A stretch of 5,738 nt of DNA, from the NCBI GenBank assembly GCA_003455235.1, contig DMRT01000040.1, positions 1 through 5,738 of the forward strand, given 5' to 3'. This document shows positions 1 through 5,274 of the stretch, one piece after another. Position numbers and translations under genes: made by a program. The notes beneath the pieces are model-generated. The model was not told the DNA's origin. It ran no database searches and was given only the letters and a program-made list of their open reading frames with translations. Each line of letters opens with the position of its first letter. Position 1 is the stretch's first letter. This stretch comes from Chitinophagaceae bacterium. Lineage in GTDB: Bacteria; Bacteroidota; Bacteroidia; Chitinophagales; Chitinophagaceae.

Positions 1-437
1 ACCAATACATTGGTAAGTCCTTCGGAATTGCAAATGCCTGTTATTGATTTTACATGATTGATGTGCGAGTGTACACCACCATCACTAACCAGTCCGATCA
101 GGTGCAGCGTTTTTCCCTTCTGTTTGGCAAAACGGATGGCGTTGAGCAGGGGTTGATTTTTGGCAAACTCACCGGTGCGGATGGCCACGTTTATCCGCTG
201 CAGTTCCTGGTAAACAATACGTCCGGCTCCGAGGTTGAGGTGGCCAACTTCACTGTTTCCCATCTGCCCATCTGGCAGGCCAACCGCTTCTCCGCAGGTA
301 ACCAGGGTTGTATTAGGATATTTTGAATATAAAGAATTTACAAAAGGGGTCTTCGCATGCTGGATGGCATCGCTGTTTTTTACCTTGCCCAGTCCCCAGC
401 CGTCCATTATTATCAGTATAACTTTCTTATCTTCCAT
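1..437 (-). CDS. gpmI: 2,3-bisphosphoglycerate-independent phosphoglycerate mutase, N-terminal part (cut by left window edge)
   Basis: This enzyme interconverts 3- and 2-phosphoglycerate in glycolysis and gluconeogenesis in the cytoplasm, using two Mn ions and a phosphoserine intermediate. The minus-strand frame from the ATG at 437-435 stays open to the window edge and gives 145 residues of a family that is usually about 510 long. Visible motifs are the metal-binding Asp12 in MDGWG, the catalytic Ser62 in DGQMGNSEVGHLNLGAGR, and the GGVHSH motif with His123. Their positions match the numbering of the well-studied Bacillus enzyme, which supports this start. The C-terminal metal-binding part lies outside the window. 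No Shine-Dalgarno sequence precedes the ATG; a short inverted repeat (438-462) directly abuts it. The gene is divergent from the DUF4783 gene across 136 bp. Identification is very secure. Confidence 0.97.
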   Translation of the reverse strand, partial: MEDKKVILIIMDGWGLGKVKNSDAIQHAKTPFVNSLYSKYPNTTLVTCGEAVGLPDGQMGNSEVGHLNLGAGRIVYQELQRINVAIRTGEFAKNQPLLNAIRFAKQKGKTLHLIGLVSDGGVHSHINHVKSITGICNSEGLTNVL

Positions 438-462
438 GCGGTAAAACTAAAAGATTTGCCGC
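438..462 (-). promoter_or_regulatory. Inverted repeat abutting the gpmI start codon
   Basis: GCGGTAAA (438-445) and TTTGCCGC (455-462) are complementary with one non-Watson-Crick position around a 9-nt loop. In the gpmI transcript the hairpin would end immediately before the AUG, so it could affect ribosome access. The mismatch is C-A in that orientation, so the stem is only moderately stable. A role is inferred, not shown. Confidence 0.35.
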
Positions 463-502
463 TAAGTACCATTCTTTATTGCAGGGTGGGTATAAAATAG
501 CC

Positions 503-516
503 TTGCCGGGCGGCAA
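503..516. repeat. Perfect GC-rich inverted repeat in the gpmI/DUF4783 divergent spacer
   Basis: TTGCCG (503-508) and CGGCAA (511-516) form a perfect 6-bp inverted repeat with a 2-bp centre, effectively a 5-bp stem with a GGGC loop. TTTT follows on the plus strand. It sits mid-way in a 136-bp spacer between two divergent genes, so a terminator would have no upstream gene to serve on either strand. A regulator-binding palindrome is the more sensible reading, but nothing proves it. The half-site TTGCCG also occurs at 456-461. Confidence 0.35.
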
Positions 517-573
517 TTTTAACACAGGTTGGCACGTTTTTAGTCGAATTCCCGGTGAAAAAAGCTGCATAAA

Positions 574-954
574 ATGAAACGATTTTTTACGCTAATAATG
601 ACAGGTGTGCTGATCAGTTCCTTCACATTTTTTGCCAGCATTGATGAAGTGATCAACGCGATGAAAGCCGGTAATGCATCGGACGTGGCCCGCTTTTTTG
701 ACAACACTGTGGAGATAAACATGCCGGAAAAAAGCAACAGCTACAGCCGCAGCCAGGCCGAACTGGTGTTAAAGGATTTTTTCGGAACCAATGCCGTAAA
801 AACCTTTGACGTACTGCACAAGGGCGAGAACGGCGGATCACAATATTGCATTGGTACCCTGGTAACCCGCAATGGTACCTTTCGTACCACCATCTTTATG
901 AAGCAAAAGGGTGATAAGCAACTGGTACAGGAAATCACGTTTGAGAGTAAATAA
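574..954 (+). CDS. DUF4783 family secreted protein (NTF2-like), function unknown
   Basis: A 126-residue protein of the Bacteroidota-specific DUF4783 family, recognised from its sequence pattern. Residues 1-21 form a signal peptide: MKRFF, then a hydrophobic stretch, with likely cleavage after FFA at about residue 21. No lipobox cysteine is present, so the mature protein is expected in the periplasm or outside the cell. The family pattern is visible as IDEVINAMKAGNASDVARFF (23-42), YSRSQAELVLKDFF (57-70), IGTLVTRNGTFR (93-104) and a C-terminal strand QEITFES. The small alpha-plus-beta arrangement resembles the NTF2-like fold, whose cavity often binds small ligands, but the ligand and any enzymatic activity are unknown. 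It stands just upstream of nadC, an arrangement I recall from other Bacteroidota, yet a terminator lies between them. No Shine-Dalgarno sequence precedes the ATG. Alternative starts would remove the signal peptide. Confidence 0.9.
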   Translation: MKRFFTLIMTGVLISSFTFFASIDEVINAMKAGNASDVARFFDNTVEINMPEKSNSYSRSQAELVLKDFFGTNAVKTFDVLHKGENGGSQYCIGTLVTRNGTFRTTIFMKQKGDKQLVQEITFESK

Positions 955-979
955 AAACACATAAACAATAAACAGAATG

Positions 980-1002
980 CCCCGGATATCCCGGGGTTTT
1001 TT
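980..1002 (+). terminator. Intrinsic terminator after the DUF4783 gene
   Basis: CCCCGG (980-985), loop ATATC (986-990) and CCGGGG (991-996) form a perfect 6-bp all-GC stem, followed directly by six T residues (997-1002). It begins 25 bp after the DUF4783 stop codon and 28 bp before the nadC start, so it should separate the two transcripts. Confidence 0.9.
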
Positions 1003-1016
1003 GTTGCGTTCTTTCT

Positions 1017-1024
1017 TAGCTTTG
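1017..1024 (+). promoter_or_regulatory. nadC: Bacteroidota-type -7 promoter box for nadC
   Basis: TAGCTTTG matches all fixed positions of the TAnnTTTG -7 element used by the primary sigma factor in Bacteroidota. It lies downstream of the preceding terminator and only 5 nt before the nadC ATG at 1030, so the transcript would start at or within a few bases of the start codon. No TTG is found at the usual -33 distance; that region is occupied by the terminator. Confidence is therefore moderate. Confidence 0.45.
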
Positions 1025-1029
1025 TTGGT

Positions 1030-1881
1030 ATGGATTATACCACACAACTCAACGGGCTCATTAAAAATGCACTGGCAGAGGATATCGGTGATGGCGATCA
1101 TTCCACGCTTTCCTCCATTGATGCCGGGGCAGAGGGCATGGCTGTTTTGAAGATTAAGGAGGCCGGCATACTGGCGGGTATGGAAGTGGCAGAAAAAATA
1201 TTCCGTTTCATGCAGCCGGATATGGTATTCACCCCGTGTAAAAAAGACGGAGAACCAATGCAGCCGGGTGAAAAGGCCTTTGAAGTAAAGGCGAAAGTGT
1301 ATACCATTTTACAATGCGAACGCCTGGTGCTGAACTGCATGCAGCGCATGAGCGGCATTGCCACGCTTACTCACCAGTACACCGAAAAATTAAAACCGTA
1401 TAAAACAAAACTGCTCGATACCCGGAAAACAACGCCCAATTTCCGGCTGCTGGAGAAAGAAGCCGTGCGGATCGGCGGGGGCGAGAATCATCGTTTTGGC
1501 CTGTACGACATGATTATGCTGAAAGATAACCACATTGATTATTGCGGAGGTATTGAAAAGGCAATCGGGAAAGCCTATGATTATGTACAGCACCGGAAAC
1601 CGGGATTAAAAATTGAAGTGGAAACCCGTACTCTTGAAGATGTAAAAAAAGTGATGGCGACGGGTAAGGTGCATCGCATCATGCTGGATAATTTTAAACC
1701 AGAGCAGATTACCGAAGCATTGAAACTGATTGGCGGAAAATACGAAACGGAAGCAAGCGGCGGTATCAACCTCGGGAATATTGAAACTTATGCGGCTACG
1801 GGAGTTGATTTTATTTCCAGCGGCGCCATCATTCACCAGGCAAGAAGTTTAGACCTGAGCCTGAAAGCTGTTATTATCTGA
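1030..1881 (+). CDS. nadC: Nicotinate-nucleotide pyrophosphorylase, carboxylating (quinolinate phosphoribosyltransferase)
   Basis: NadC condenses quinolinate with PRPP to give nicotinate mononucleotide, CO2 and pyrophosphate, the third step of de novo NAD synthesis from aspartate in the cytoplasm. At 283 residues it is full length for the family. Motifs in order are LAEDIGDGDHST (15-26), ERLVLNCMQRMSGIAT (97-112), DTRKTTPNFRLLEKEAVRIG (130-149), HRFGLYDMIMLKDNH (154-168), EVETR (196-200), MLDNF (218-222), EASGGI (241-246) and DFISSGA (260-266). These include the Arg, Lys, His, Glu and Asp residues known in the family to bind quinolinate and PRPP-Mg. The start is supported by alignment of the N-terminal LAEDIGDGDH block to its usual distance. 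It is followed after 10 bp by the SUI1 gene, probably in one operon. The upstream -7-like box almost touches the ATG. Confidence 0.97.
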   Translation: MDYTTQLNGLIKNALAEDIGDGDHSTLSSIDAGAEGMAVLKIKEAGILAGMEVAEKIFRFMQPDMVFTPCKKDGEPMQPGEKAFEVKAKVYTILQCERLVLNCMQRMSGIATLTHQYTEKLKPYKTKLLDTRKTTPNFRLLEKEAVRIGGGENHRFGLYDMIMLKDNHIDYCGGIEKAIGKAYDYVQHRKPGLKIEVETRTLEDVKKVMATGKVHRIMLDNFKPEQITEALKLIGGKYETEASGGINLGNIETYAATGVDFISSGAIIHQARSLDLSLKAVII

Positions 1882-1891
1882 AACGAATCAA

Positions 1892-2236
1892 ATGGCAAAG
1901 AAGAAACTGAATTCATTTGGCGGACTGGTGTATTCCACCGACCCGGATTTTAAGCTGCCGGAAGAAAGTACAGAAGCCGAAACCACGATTGAACCTTCGC
2001 AGCAAAGGCTCCGCATCCGGCTGGATACCAAACACCGGGCGGGCAAAGCAGTAACATTGGTGGAAGGATTCACTGGAACCACTCCCGACCGGGAAGAACT
2101 CGGAAAGAAACTGAAATCATTCTGCGGTACGGGAGGTTCTGTCAAAGATGGCGGGATCATTATCCAGGGAGATAACCGGGATAAAGTGCTGCAATGGTTG
2201 TTAAAGAACGGGTATAAACAGGCTAAAAAAATTTAG
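1892..2236 (+). CDS. yciH: SUI1/YciH family translation initiation factor (eIF1-like)
   Basis: A 114-residue bacterial homologue of eIF1/SUI1. The SUI1 domain covers about residues 38-110, with the typical blocks RAGKAVTLVEGF (49-60), the helix LGKKLKSFCGTGGSVKDG (70-87) and IIIQGDNRDKVLQWLLKNG (89-107). The first 37 residues are a charged, probably flexible tail. Family members bind the small ribosomal subunit; E. coli YciH has been linked to fidelity or repression of initiation under stress, but the role in Bacteroidota is not established. It starts 10 bp after nadC and is probably co-transcribed; no functional tie to NAD synthesis is evident. The stop is 11 bp from the end of the convergent ferredoxin-like gene, so there is no room for a terminator in the gap. 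The yciH symbol follows the E. coli homologue. Confidence 0.92.
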   Translation: MAKKKLNSFGGLVYSTDPDFKLPEESTEAETTIEPSQQRLRIRLDTKHRAGKAVTLVEGFTGTTPDREELGKKLKSFCGTGGSVKDGGIIIQGDNRDKVLQWLLKNGYKQAKKI

Positions 2237-2247
2237 CATTAAATAGT

Positions 2248-2475
2248 TCATTCCACCTTCTTTTTCTCTGCAATGCTTAATGCCCCGCTCGGGCATTGCT
2301 TTACCTGCTCAACAATGCGCAGGGTATGCGCCTGGCTCATATCAATCCAGGGCCGGCGGCGGGGATCAAAAACCGATGCCAGTCCCTGGAAACAAATGCC
2401 GGAATGTATGCATACATCCGGCTTCCATACGATGGTGATCTCCCCGTTACTGTAGTGAAGTGTTTTTACAGGCAT
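2248..2475 (-). CDS. YjdI-like Fe-S protein (divergent mono-cluster ferredoxin domain, Fer4_19 type)
   Basis: A 75-residue small Fe-S protein of the YjdI/Fer4_19 family. Visible cluster ligands are Cys22 and Cys28 in CIHSGIC, and Cys61 in CPSGAL. Instead of the four cysteines of a normal ferredoxin only three are present, with His24 conserved inside the first motif, as in E. coli YjdI. The conserved FDPRRRPWID (36-45) is also present. The cluster could be a [3Fe-4S] or a three-Cys/one-His [4Fe-4S]; sequence cannot decide. The family is thought to carry electrons or act as a fused or partner domain of redox enzymes, but no partner is established. It is monocistronic, converging on the SUI1 gene and divergent from apaG across 86 bp. 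The ATG at 2475 gives the family's usual length. Confidence 0.9.
   Translation of the reverse strand: MPVKTLHYSNGEITIVWKPDVCIHSGICFQGLASVFDPRRRPWIDMSQAHTLRIVEQVKQCPSGALSIAEKKKVE
2270..2299. repeat. Hairpin with two alternative 5' arms, downstream of the SUI1 gene
   Basis: AATGCCC (2279-2285), loop CGCTC and GGGCATT (2291-2297) form a perfect 7-bp stem. GCAATGC (2270-2276) is perfectly complementary to GCATTGC (2293-2299), so the two arms compete for the same 3' strand. It begins 33 bp past the SUI1 stop codon on the plus strand and lies inside the 3' end of the ferredoxin-like gene on the minus strand. Only a weak T run (CTTTA) follows on the plus strand, so terminator function is uncertain. 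The repeat may simply reflect CPSGAL codons. Confidence 0.4.
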
Positions 2476-2505
2476 GATGGTTATTTTAACATTCGTGCAG
2501 TATCC

Positions 2506-2562
2506 AATTTACAATAAAAAGTAAATTTTAGTGTTACTTTTACGGGCAAGCAACGAACACTA
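2506..2562. promoter_or_regulatory. Divergent control region between the ferredoxin-like gene and apaG
   Basis: AATTTAC (2506-2512) and GTAAATT (2521-2527) form a perfect 7-bp inverted repeat with an 8-bp A-rich centre. TAGTGTT (2529-2535) and AACACTA (2556-2562) form a second one that brackets the promoter-like box TACTTTTA (2535-2542, seven of eight to TAnnTTTG if the last G is relaxed), 19 nt before apaG. On the other strand TACTTTTT with an upstream TTG 23 bp away could serve the ferredoxin gene. These are sequence observations; promoter use is inferred with low confidence. Confidence 0.3.
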
Positions 2563-2948
2563 TGATCTCGAAGGTATCAGAAGGAATAACCATCAGCGTG
2601 GAAACCTACTACCAGCCGGATTACAGCAACCCGGTCAACAGCGAGTATATGTTTGCTTACCGCATCACCATTGAAAATAATAATGCGTTTGCCGTAAAGT
2701 TACTACGCCGGCACTGGCATATTTACGACAGCAACGGCAGCCAGCGGGAAGTGGAAGGAGAGGGCGTCGTGGGGGTACAGCCACAGATCAATCCCGGCGA
2801 ATCGTACCAGTATGTGAGCGGGTGTAACCTGCGTTCGGAAATAGGTAAAATGCATGGTACGTACCTGATGGAGAACACCAACAATAAGAAGACATTTAAT
2901 GCCATAATCCCTGCATTTGACATGTGTGCCCCGTTTAAGTTAAACTGA
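2562..2948 (+). CDS. apaG: ApaG domain protein
   Basis: A 128-residue single-domain ApaG protein, the usual length for the family. The immunoglobulin/FN3-like beta-sandwich pattern is clear: SEYMFAYRITIENNN (27-41), LLRRHWHIYDSNG (47-59), EGEGVVGVQPQINPGESYQY (65-84), GTYLMEN (99-105) and the C-terminal IPAFDMCAP (115-123). E. coli ApaG has almost the same central GEGVVGVQP block. The family was named from a cobalt/magnesium-resistance phenotype and is often annotated as a Co/Mg efflux protein, but it has no membrane segment and is not a transporter itself. A ligand-binding or protein-interaction role is more likely; biochemical function is unresolved. It is followed by the desaturase gene after 138 bp, with a possible separate promoter in between. 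No Shine-Dalgarno sequence is seen. Confidence 0.95.
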   Translation: MISKVSEGITISVETYYQPDYSNPVNSEYMFAYRITIENNNAFAVKLLRRHWHIYDSNGSQREVEGEGVVGVQPQINPGESYQYVSGCNLRSEIGKMHGTYLMENTNNKKTFNAIIPAFDMCAPFKLN

Positions 2949-2981
2949 TTGACCTTCATTGGGCTTTTTACCGTATCTTTA
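2949..2981 (+). promoter_or_regulatory. Possible promoter of the desaturase gene
   Basis: TTG at 2949-2951 and TATCTTTA at 2974-2981 resemble the Bacteroidota -33/-7 pair (TTG ... TAnnTTTG), with 22 bp between them and the last base of the -7 box not matching. Transcription would start near 2988, leaving a leader of about 100 nt before the ATG at 3087. That favours the ATG over an upstream TTG at 2949 as the start. Confidence 0.35.
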
Positions 2982-3038
2982 TCGCAACCGTACAGAAAGG
3001 CAGGATTGTTTCCCGGCGTGGATTCCCTTCTTTTTCTG

Positions 3039-3082
3039 ACCGGTAATAAATCTGTTCAAGCAATAACCTATCAACCGGTAAT
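3039..3082 (+). repeat. Two 9-bp direct repeats in the desaturase leader
   Basis: ACCGGTAAT occurs at 3039-3047 and again at 3074-3082, 35 bp apart start to start. Each copy contains the palindrome ACCGGT. The second copy ends four bases before the desaturase ATG. Identical copies so close together in a non-coding leader suggest a regulator-binding pair or an RNA element, but chance cannot be excluded. Confidence 0.45.
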
Positions 3083-3086
3083 CATC

Positions 3087-4190
3087 ATGGCAAAAATCAC
3101 ATTTTCCAACCACAACAACGACTTCTATCAAAGTGTAAAATTGTCCGTGGAGGAATATTTTGCCAGCCATAAAATGAAGAAGACCGGCGACTGGAGATTG
3201 TACAGCAAAACGGTTATTCTCATCCTCACCGCCATTGCCATTTACAGTGTGCTCATGTTTACGCCGGTTAATCCATGGATTGCCGTACTGCTCAGTGCAA
3301 CGATGGGTTTTGTCCTTGCGTCTATCGGTTTTTGTGTGATGCATGATGCCAACCACGGAAGTTATTCTACCAAACCACGGCTGAACGATTTCCTGGGCCT
3401 GAGCCTGAATGCCATGGGAGGGAGCTCTTTCTTCTGGAAACAAAAACACAACATCATTCATCATACCTATACCAATGTAGATGGCGTGGATGACGACATT
3501 GCCAAAAGTCCCATCATCCGCCAGTGCGAATCGCAGAAATGGGTTCCGGCTCATAAGATCCAGTACCTGTACCTGGTGCCCGTGTATTCATTATCGGTTA
3601 TCTTCTGGGTATTCATCATGGATTTTACCAAATACTTTTCCGGCAAGATCTATACCACCGAAGCCTGGAAAATGAACCTGAAAAATCACATTGTCTTCTG
3701 GGCCACCAAAATACTCTACGTTGCTTTTTATATGGTGCTGCCTATTATGGTATGGGGATTCGGTCCCTGGATCATCGGCTATATGGCTCTTAATGCAACC
3801 ATGGGATTAACCCTGTCACTGGTATTTCAACTGGCACATGTGGTGGAGAACACCGAGTTTGAACACGTACCCTTAGATGCCAGCAAACATATTGATTCGG
3901 CCTGGGCTGAGCACCAGGTAAAAACCACGTCCAACTTTGCCATGGGTAATCCTGTCATCTCCTGGTTTGTAGGAGGATTGAATTTCCAGATCGAACACCA
4001 TCTGTTTCCAAGAGTGAGCCATGTGCATTATCCGGCCATCAGCAAGATTGTGATGCAGAAATGCAAAGAGTTCAATCTTCCATATAATAAATATGATACC
4101 CTGTTCGGCGCCCTCGCCTCTCATTTCCGGGTGATGAAATACCTGGGTAAGAAACCAGAAGTGATATTGCAGCAGGTAAAAGCGGCATAA
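3087..4190 (+). CDS. Integral-membrane fatty acid desaturase (acyl-CoA / acyl-lipid, DesA type)
   Basis: A di-iron membrane desaturase that introduces a cis double bond into fatty acyl chains, using O2 and an external electron donor. The 367-residue product carries three histidine boxes: HDANH (86-90), HNIIHH (121-126) and QIEHH (301-305); His251 in HVVENTEFEH is probably a further ligand. A Gln at the first position of the third box is typical of the front-end and linoleoyl-CoA-desaturase-like branch (COG3239), but no cytochrome b5 domain is fused, so a ferredoxin or another carrier must supply electrons. Regiospecificity cannot be read from sequence. Hydrophobic segments lie near residues 42-60, 65-83, 160-180, 205-224 and 228-250. 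An in-frame TTG at 2949 would add 46 residues, but they look like non-coding leader with a promoter-like box and repeats, and the ATG gives the normal N-terminus. The stop is one base from the gldB stop. Confidence 0.93.
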   Translation: MAKITFSNHNNDFYQSVKLSVEEYFASHKMKKTGDWRLYSKTVILILTAIAIYSVLMFTPVNPWIAVLLSATMGFVLASIGFCVMHDANHGSYSTKPRLNDFLGLSLNAMGGSSFFWKQKHNIIHHTYTNVDGVDDDIAKSPIIRQCESQKWVPAHKIQYLYLVPVYSLSVIFWVFIMDFTKYFSGKIYTTEAWKMNLKNHIVFWATKILYVAFYMVLPIMVWGFGPWIIGYMALNATMGLTLSLVFQLAHVVENTEFEHVPLDASKHIDSAWAEHQVKTTSNFAMGNPVISWFVGGLNFQIEHHLFPRVSHVHYPAISKIVMQKCKEFNLPYNKYDTLFGALASHFRVMKYLGKKPEVILQQVKAA

Positions 4191-4215
4191 ACTATGGCTT
4201 ATACTTCGCCTGCTG
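4170..4215. repeat. Inverted repeat spanning the convergent stop codons of the desaturase gene and gldB
   Basis: CAGCAGG (4170-4176) and CCTGCTG (4209-4215) are perfectly complementary. Inside them AAGC/GCTT (4180-4183, 4197-4200) and CATA/TATG (4186-4189, 4193-4196) can also pair, giving an interrupted hairpin over both stop codons. There is no T tract on either side, so it is not a standard intrinsic terminator. The outer arms are Gln-Gln codons in both genes. Confidence 0.4.
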
Positions 4216-5205
4216 GTAAATGGTCTCCGCATCGGTTGACATCAGCTGCTGCATCGTGAAACCGGTGTTCTTCTTCATGAATTTTTTTACGATCTGCCAT
4301 CCGCAAAAGCTGCCGATGTTACCGGGTGAGGCTTCACCGAGTTCCTGTGTTTTGGGACTTTCCCCGATATAATTTTTGATCACATTGTTATCAGATACCT
4401 GCAGAAGATTGTTTTGTGTAAACAGGCTCCAGATATACGCTTCTCTTTCGTAGCAGGCTTTTAACTGGTCTGCCCGGTAACCGATGAGCAGGTATTCTTC
4501 CTTTTCCGGTAATAACCGGCTCAGCAGGTAAAGCCGTTTCCCTTTCTCCACCATCTGTTCCACCAGGGGCCTGTCTTCCTGCTTTTCGGGGTAAAGATCC
4601 TGCAGCAGCAGGCTGATGCAATCAACAGAAATATATTCCGGGGAAAAACGCTGGCTCACATAATCAGGATAGGTTTCTCTTACCAGCGCTGACTTATACA
4701 ATGAAAAGTCCTTGCCCAGGTGCAGGTGAAGTCCCACACAAAGCATATCGTCGGCAGCAGCCACGCCAATACCGTTGAGCGGACCGATGAAGGTGATGAT
4801 CCTCCTGGGTGTATTGTAGCGGGGAAAATAATGCTTCATGTACTGAAGGCCTTTAGTTATTTCCTTTTCATACGGGGTAAAATTTTTAAATACCACTTCG
4901 CTGCTGTCGTATACACTGCGGTACGATTGCATAAACCCGTTTACATAGGCGGCAACGGTGTCGGCCGTCCACTTGGGATCAGCGCCCAGTACGGTATAAA
5001 GATAGTTCTCACCAAAACCGGGATAGGTTGCCTTCAGGTGTTCGATGCCGCCGGGAAGTTTTGTTGTATCGAGCCCGAACAGGTCTTTTTCAAAACGCTG
5101 GGTGGTAATGGGGATTTTGATATTGGAAACATCCGGACTGTTTCCCCCGTTTTTGCAGGAAGTCACAACAAGGGAGAGGCACAGCAGGGCGGCAAGTATT
5201 CTCAT
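4192..5205 (-). CDS. gldB: GldB-like gliding motility lipoprotein
   Basis: GldB is a cell-envelope lipoprotein required for gliding in Flavobacterium johnsoniae; its biochemical role is unknown, and homologues occur widely in Bacteroidota. The 337-residue product has a lipoprotein signal peptide ending in VVTSC, with Cys17 as the lipidation site. The following residues KNGG are not acidic, so there is no clear surface-export signal. Family blocks include RFEKDLFGLD (37-46), YPGFGENYLY (61-70), the central CVGLHLHLGKDFSLY (156-170), YPDYVSQRFSPEYI (179-192) and the C-terminal SPGNIGSFCGWQIVKKFM (293-310). No HExxH metalloprotease motif is seen. The gene is divergent from nadE, a linkage I recall from other Bacteroidota, but the usual gldC partner is not downstream: the next gene is the convergent desaturase. 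Presence does not by itself prove that the organism glides. Confidence 0.9.
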   Translation of the reverse strand: MRILAALLCLSLVVTSCKNGGNSPDVSNIKIPITTQRFEKDLFGLDTTKLPGGIEHLKATYPGFGENYLYTVLGADPKWTADTVAAYVNGFMQSYRSVYDSSEVVFKNFTPYEKEITKGLQYMKHYFPRYNTPRRIITFIGPLNGIGVAAADDMLCVGLHLHLGKDFSLYKSALVRETYPDYVSQRFSPEYISVDCISLLLQDLYPEKQEDRPLVEQMVEKGKRLYLLSRLLPEKEEYLLIGYRADQLKACYEREAYIWSLFTQNNLLQVSDNNVIKNYIGESPKTQELGEASPGNIGSFCGWQIVKKFMKKNTGFTMQQLMSTDAETIYQQAKYKP

Positions 5206-5261
5206 TTACTTAATTTAACTTTACAAAATAAAAGAATCATTTCTTAAAAAAGCATAAATAT

Positions 5262-5274
5262 CCACCCTTGGTGG
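5262..5274 (+). promoter_or_regulatory. nadE: GC-rich hairpin just before the nadE start
   Basis: CCACC (5262-5266), loop CTT and GGTGG (5270-5274) form a perfect 5-bp stem in an otherwise AT-rich 76-bp spacer. GGTGG is the only Shine-Dalgarno-like run near any start in the window, 7 nt from the nadE ATG, and it would be buried in the stem. It could be an operator or an mRNA element controlling nadE; this is inference. Confidence 0.35.

Noticed and set aside
503..520. Intrinsic terminator at TTGCCGGGCGGCAATTTT
   Set aside because: The stem-loop is followed by only four T residues, and no plus-strand gene lies upstream that it could terminate; kept only as an inverted repeat.
2949..3086. N-terminal extension of the desaturase from a TTG at 2949
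   Set aside because: The extra 46 residues contain no family sequence, the region holds a promoter-like box and direct repeats, and the ATG at 3087 gives the normal family N-terminus.
2979..3554. 191-residue minus-strand open frame opposite the desaturase gene
   Set aside because: It lies antisense to the desaturase leader and histidine boxes 1-2, has no recognisable family or domain pattern, and is a shadow of the strongly supported plus-strand gene.
5216..5223. TAACTTTA as a nadE promoter box
   Set aside because: It differs from TAnnTTTG at the last base, and no TTG is found at the proper upstream distance in this AT-rich spacer.
4720..5247. 175-residue plus-strand open frame opposite gldB
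   Set aside because: It overlaps gldB completely, shows no family pattern and would run through the gldB start region; treated as a shadow frame.
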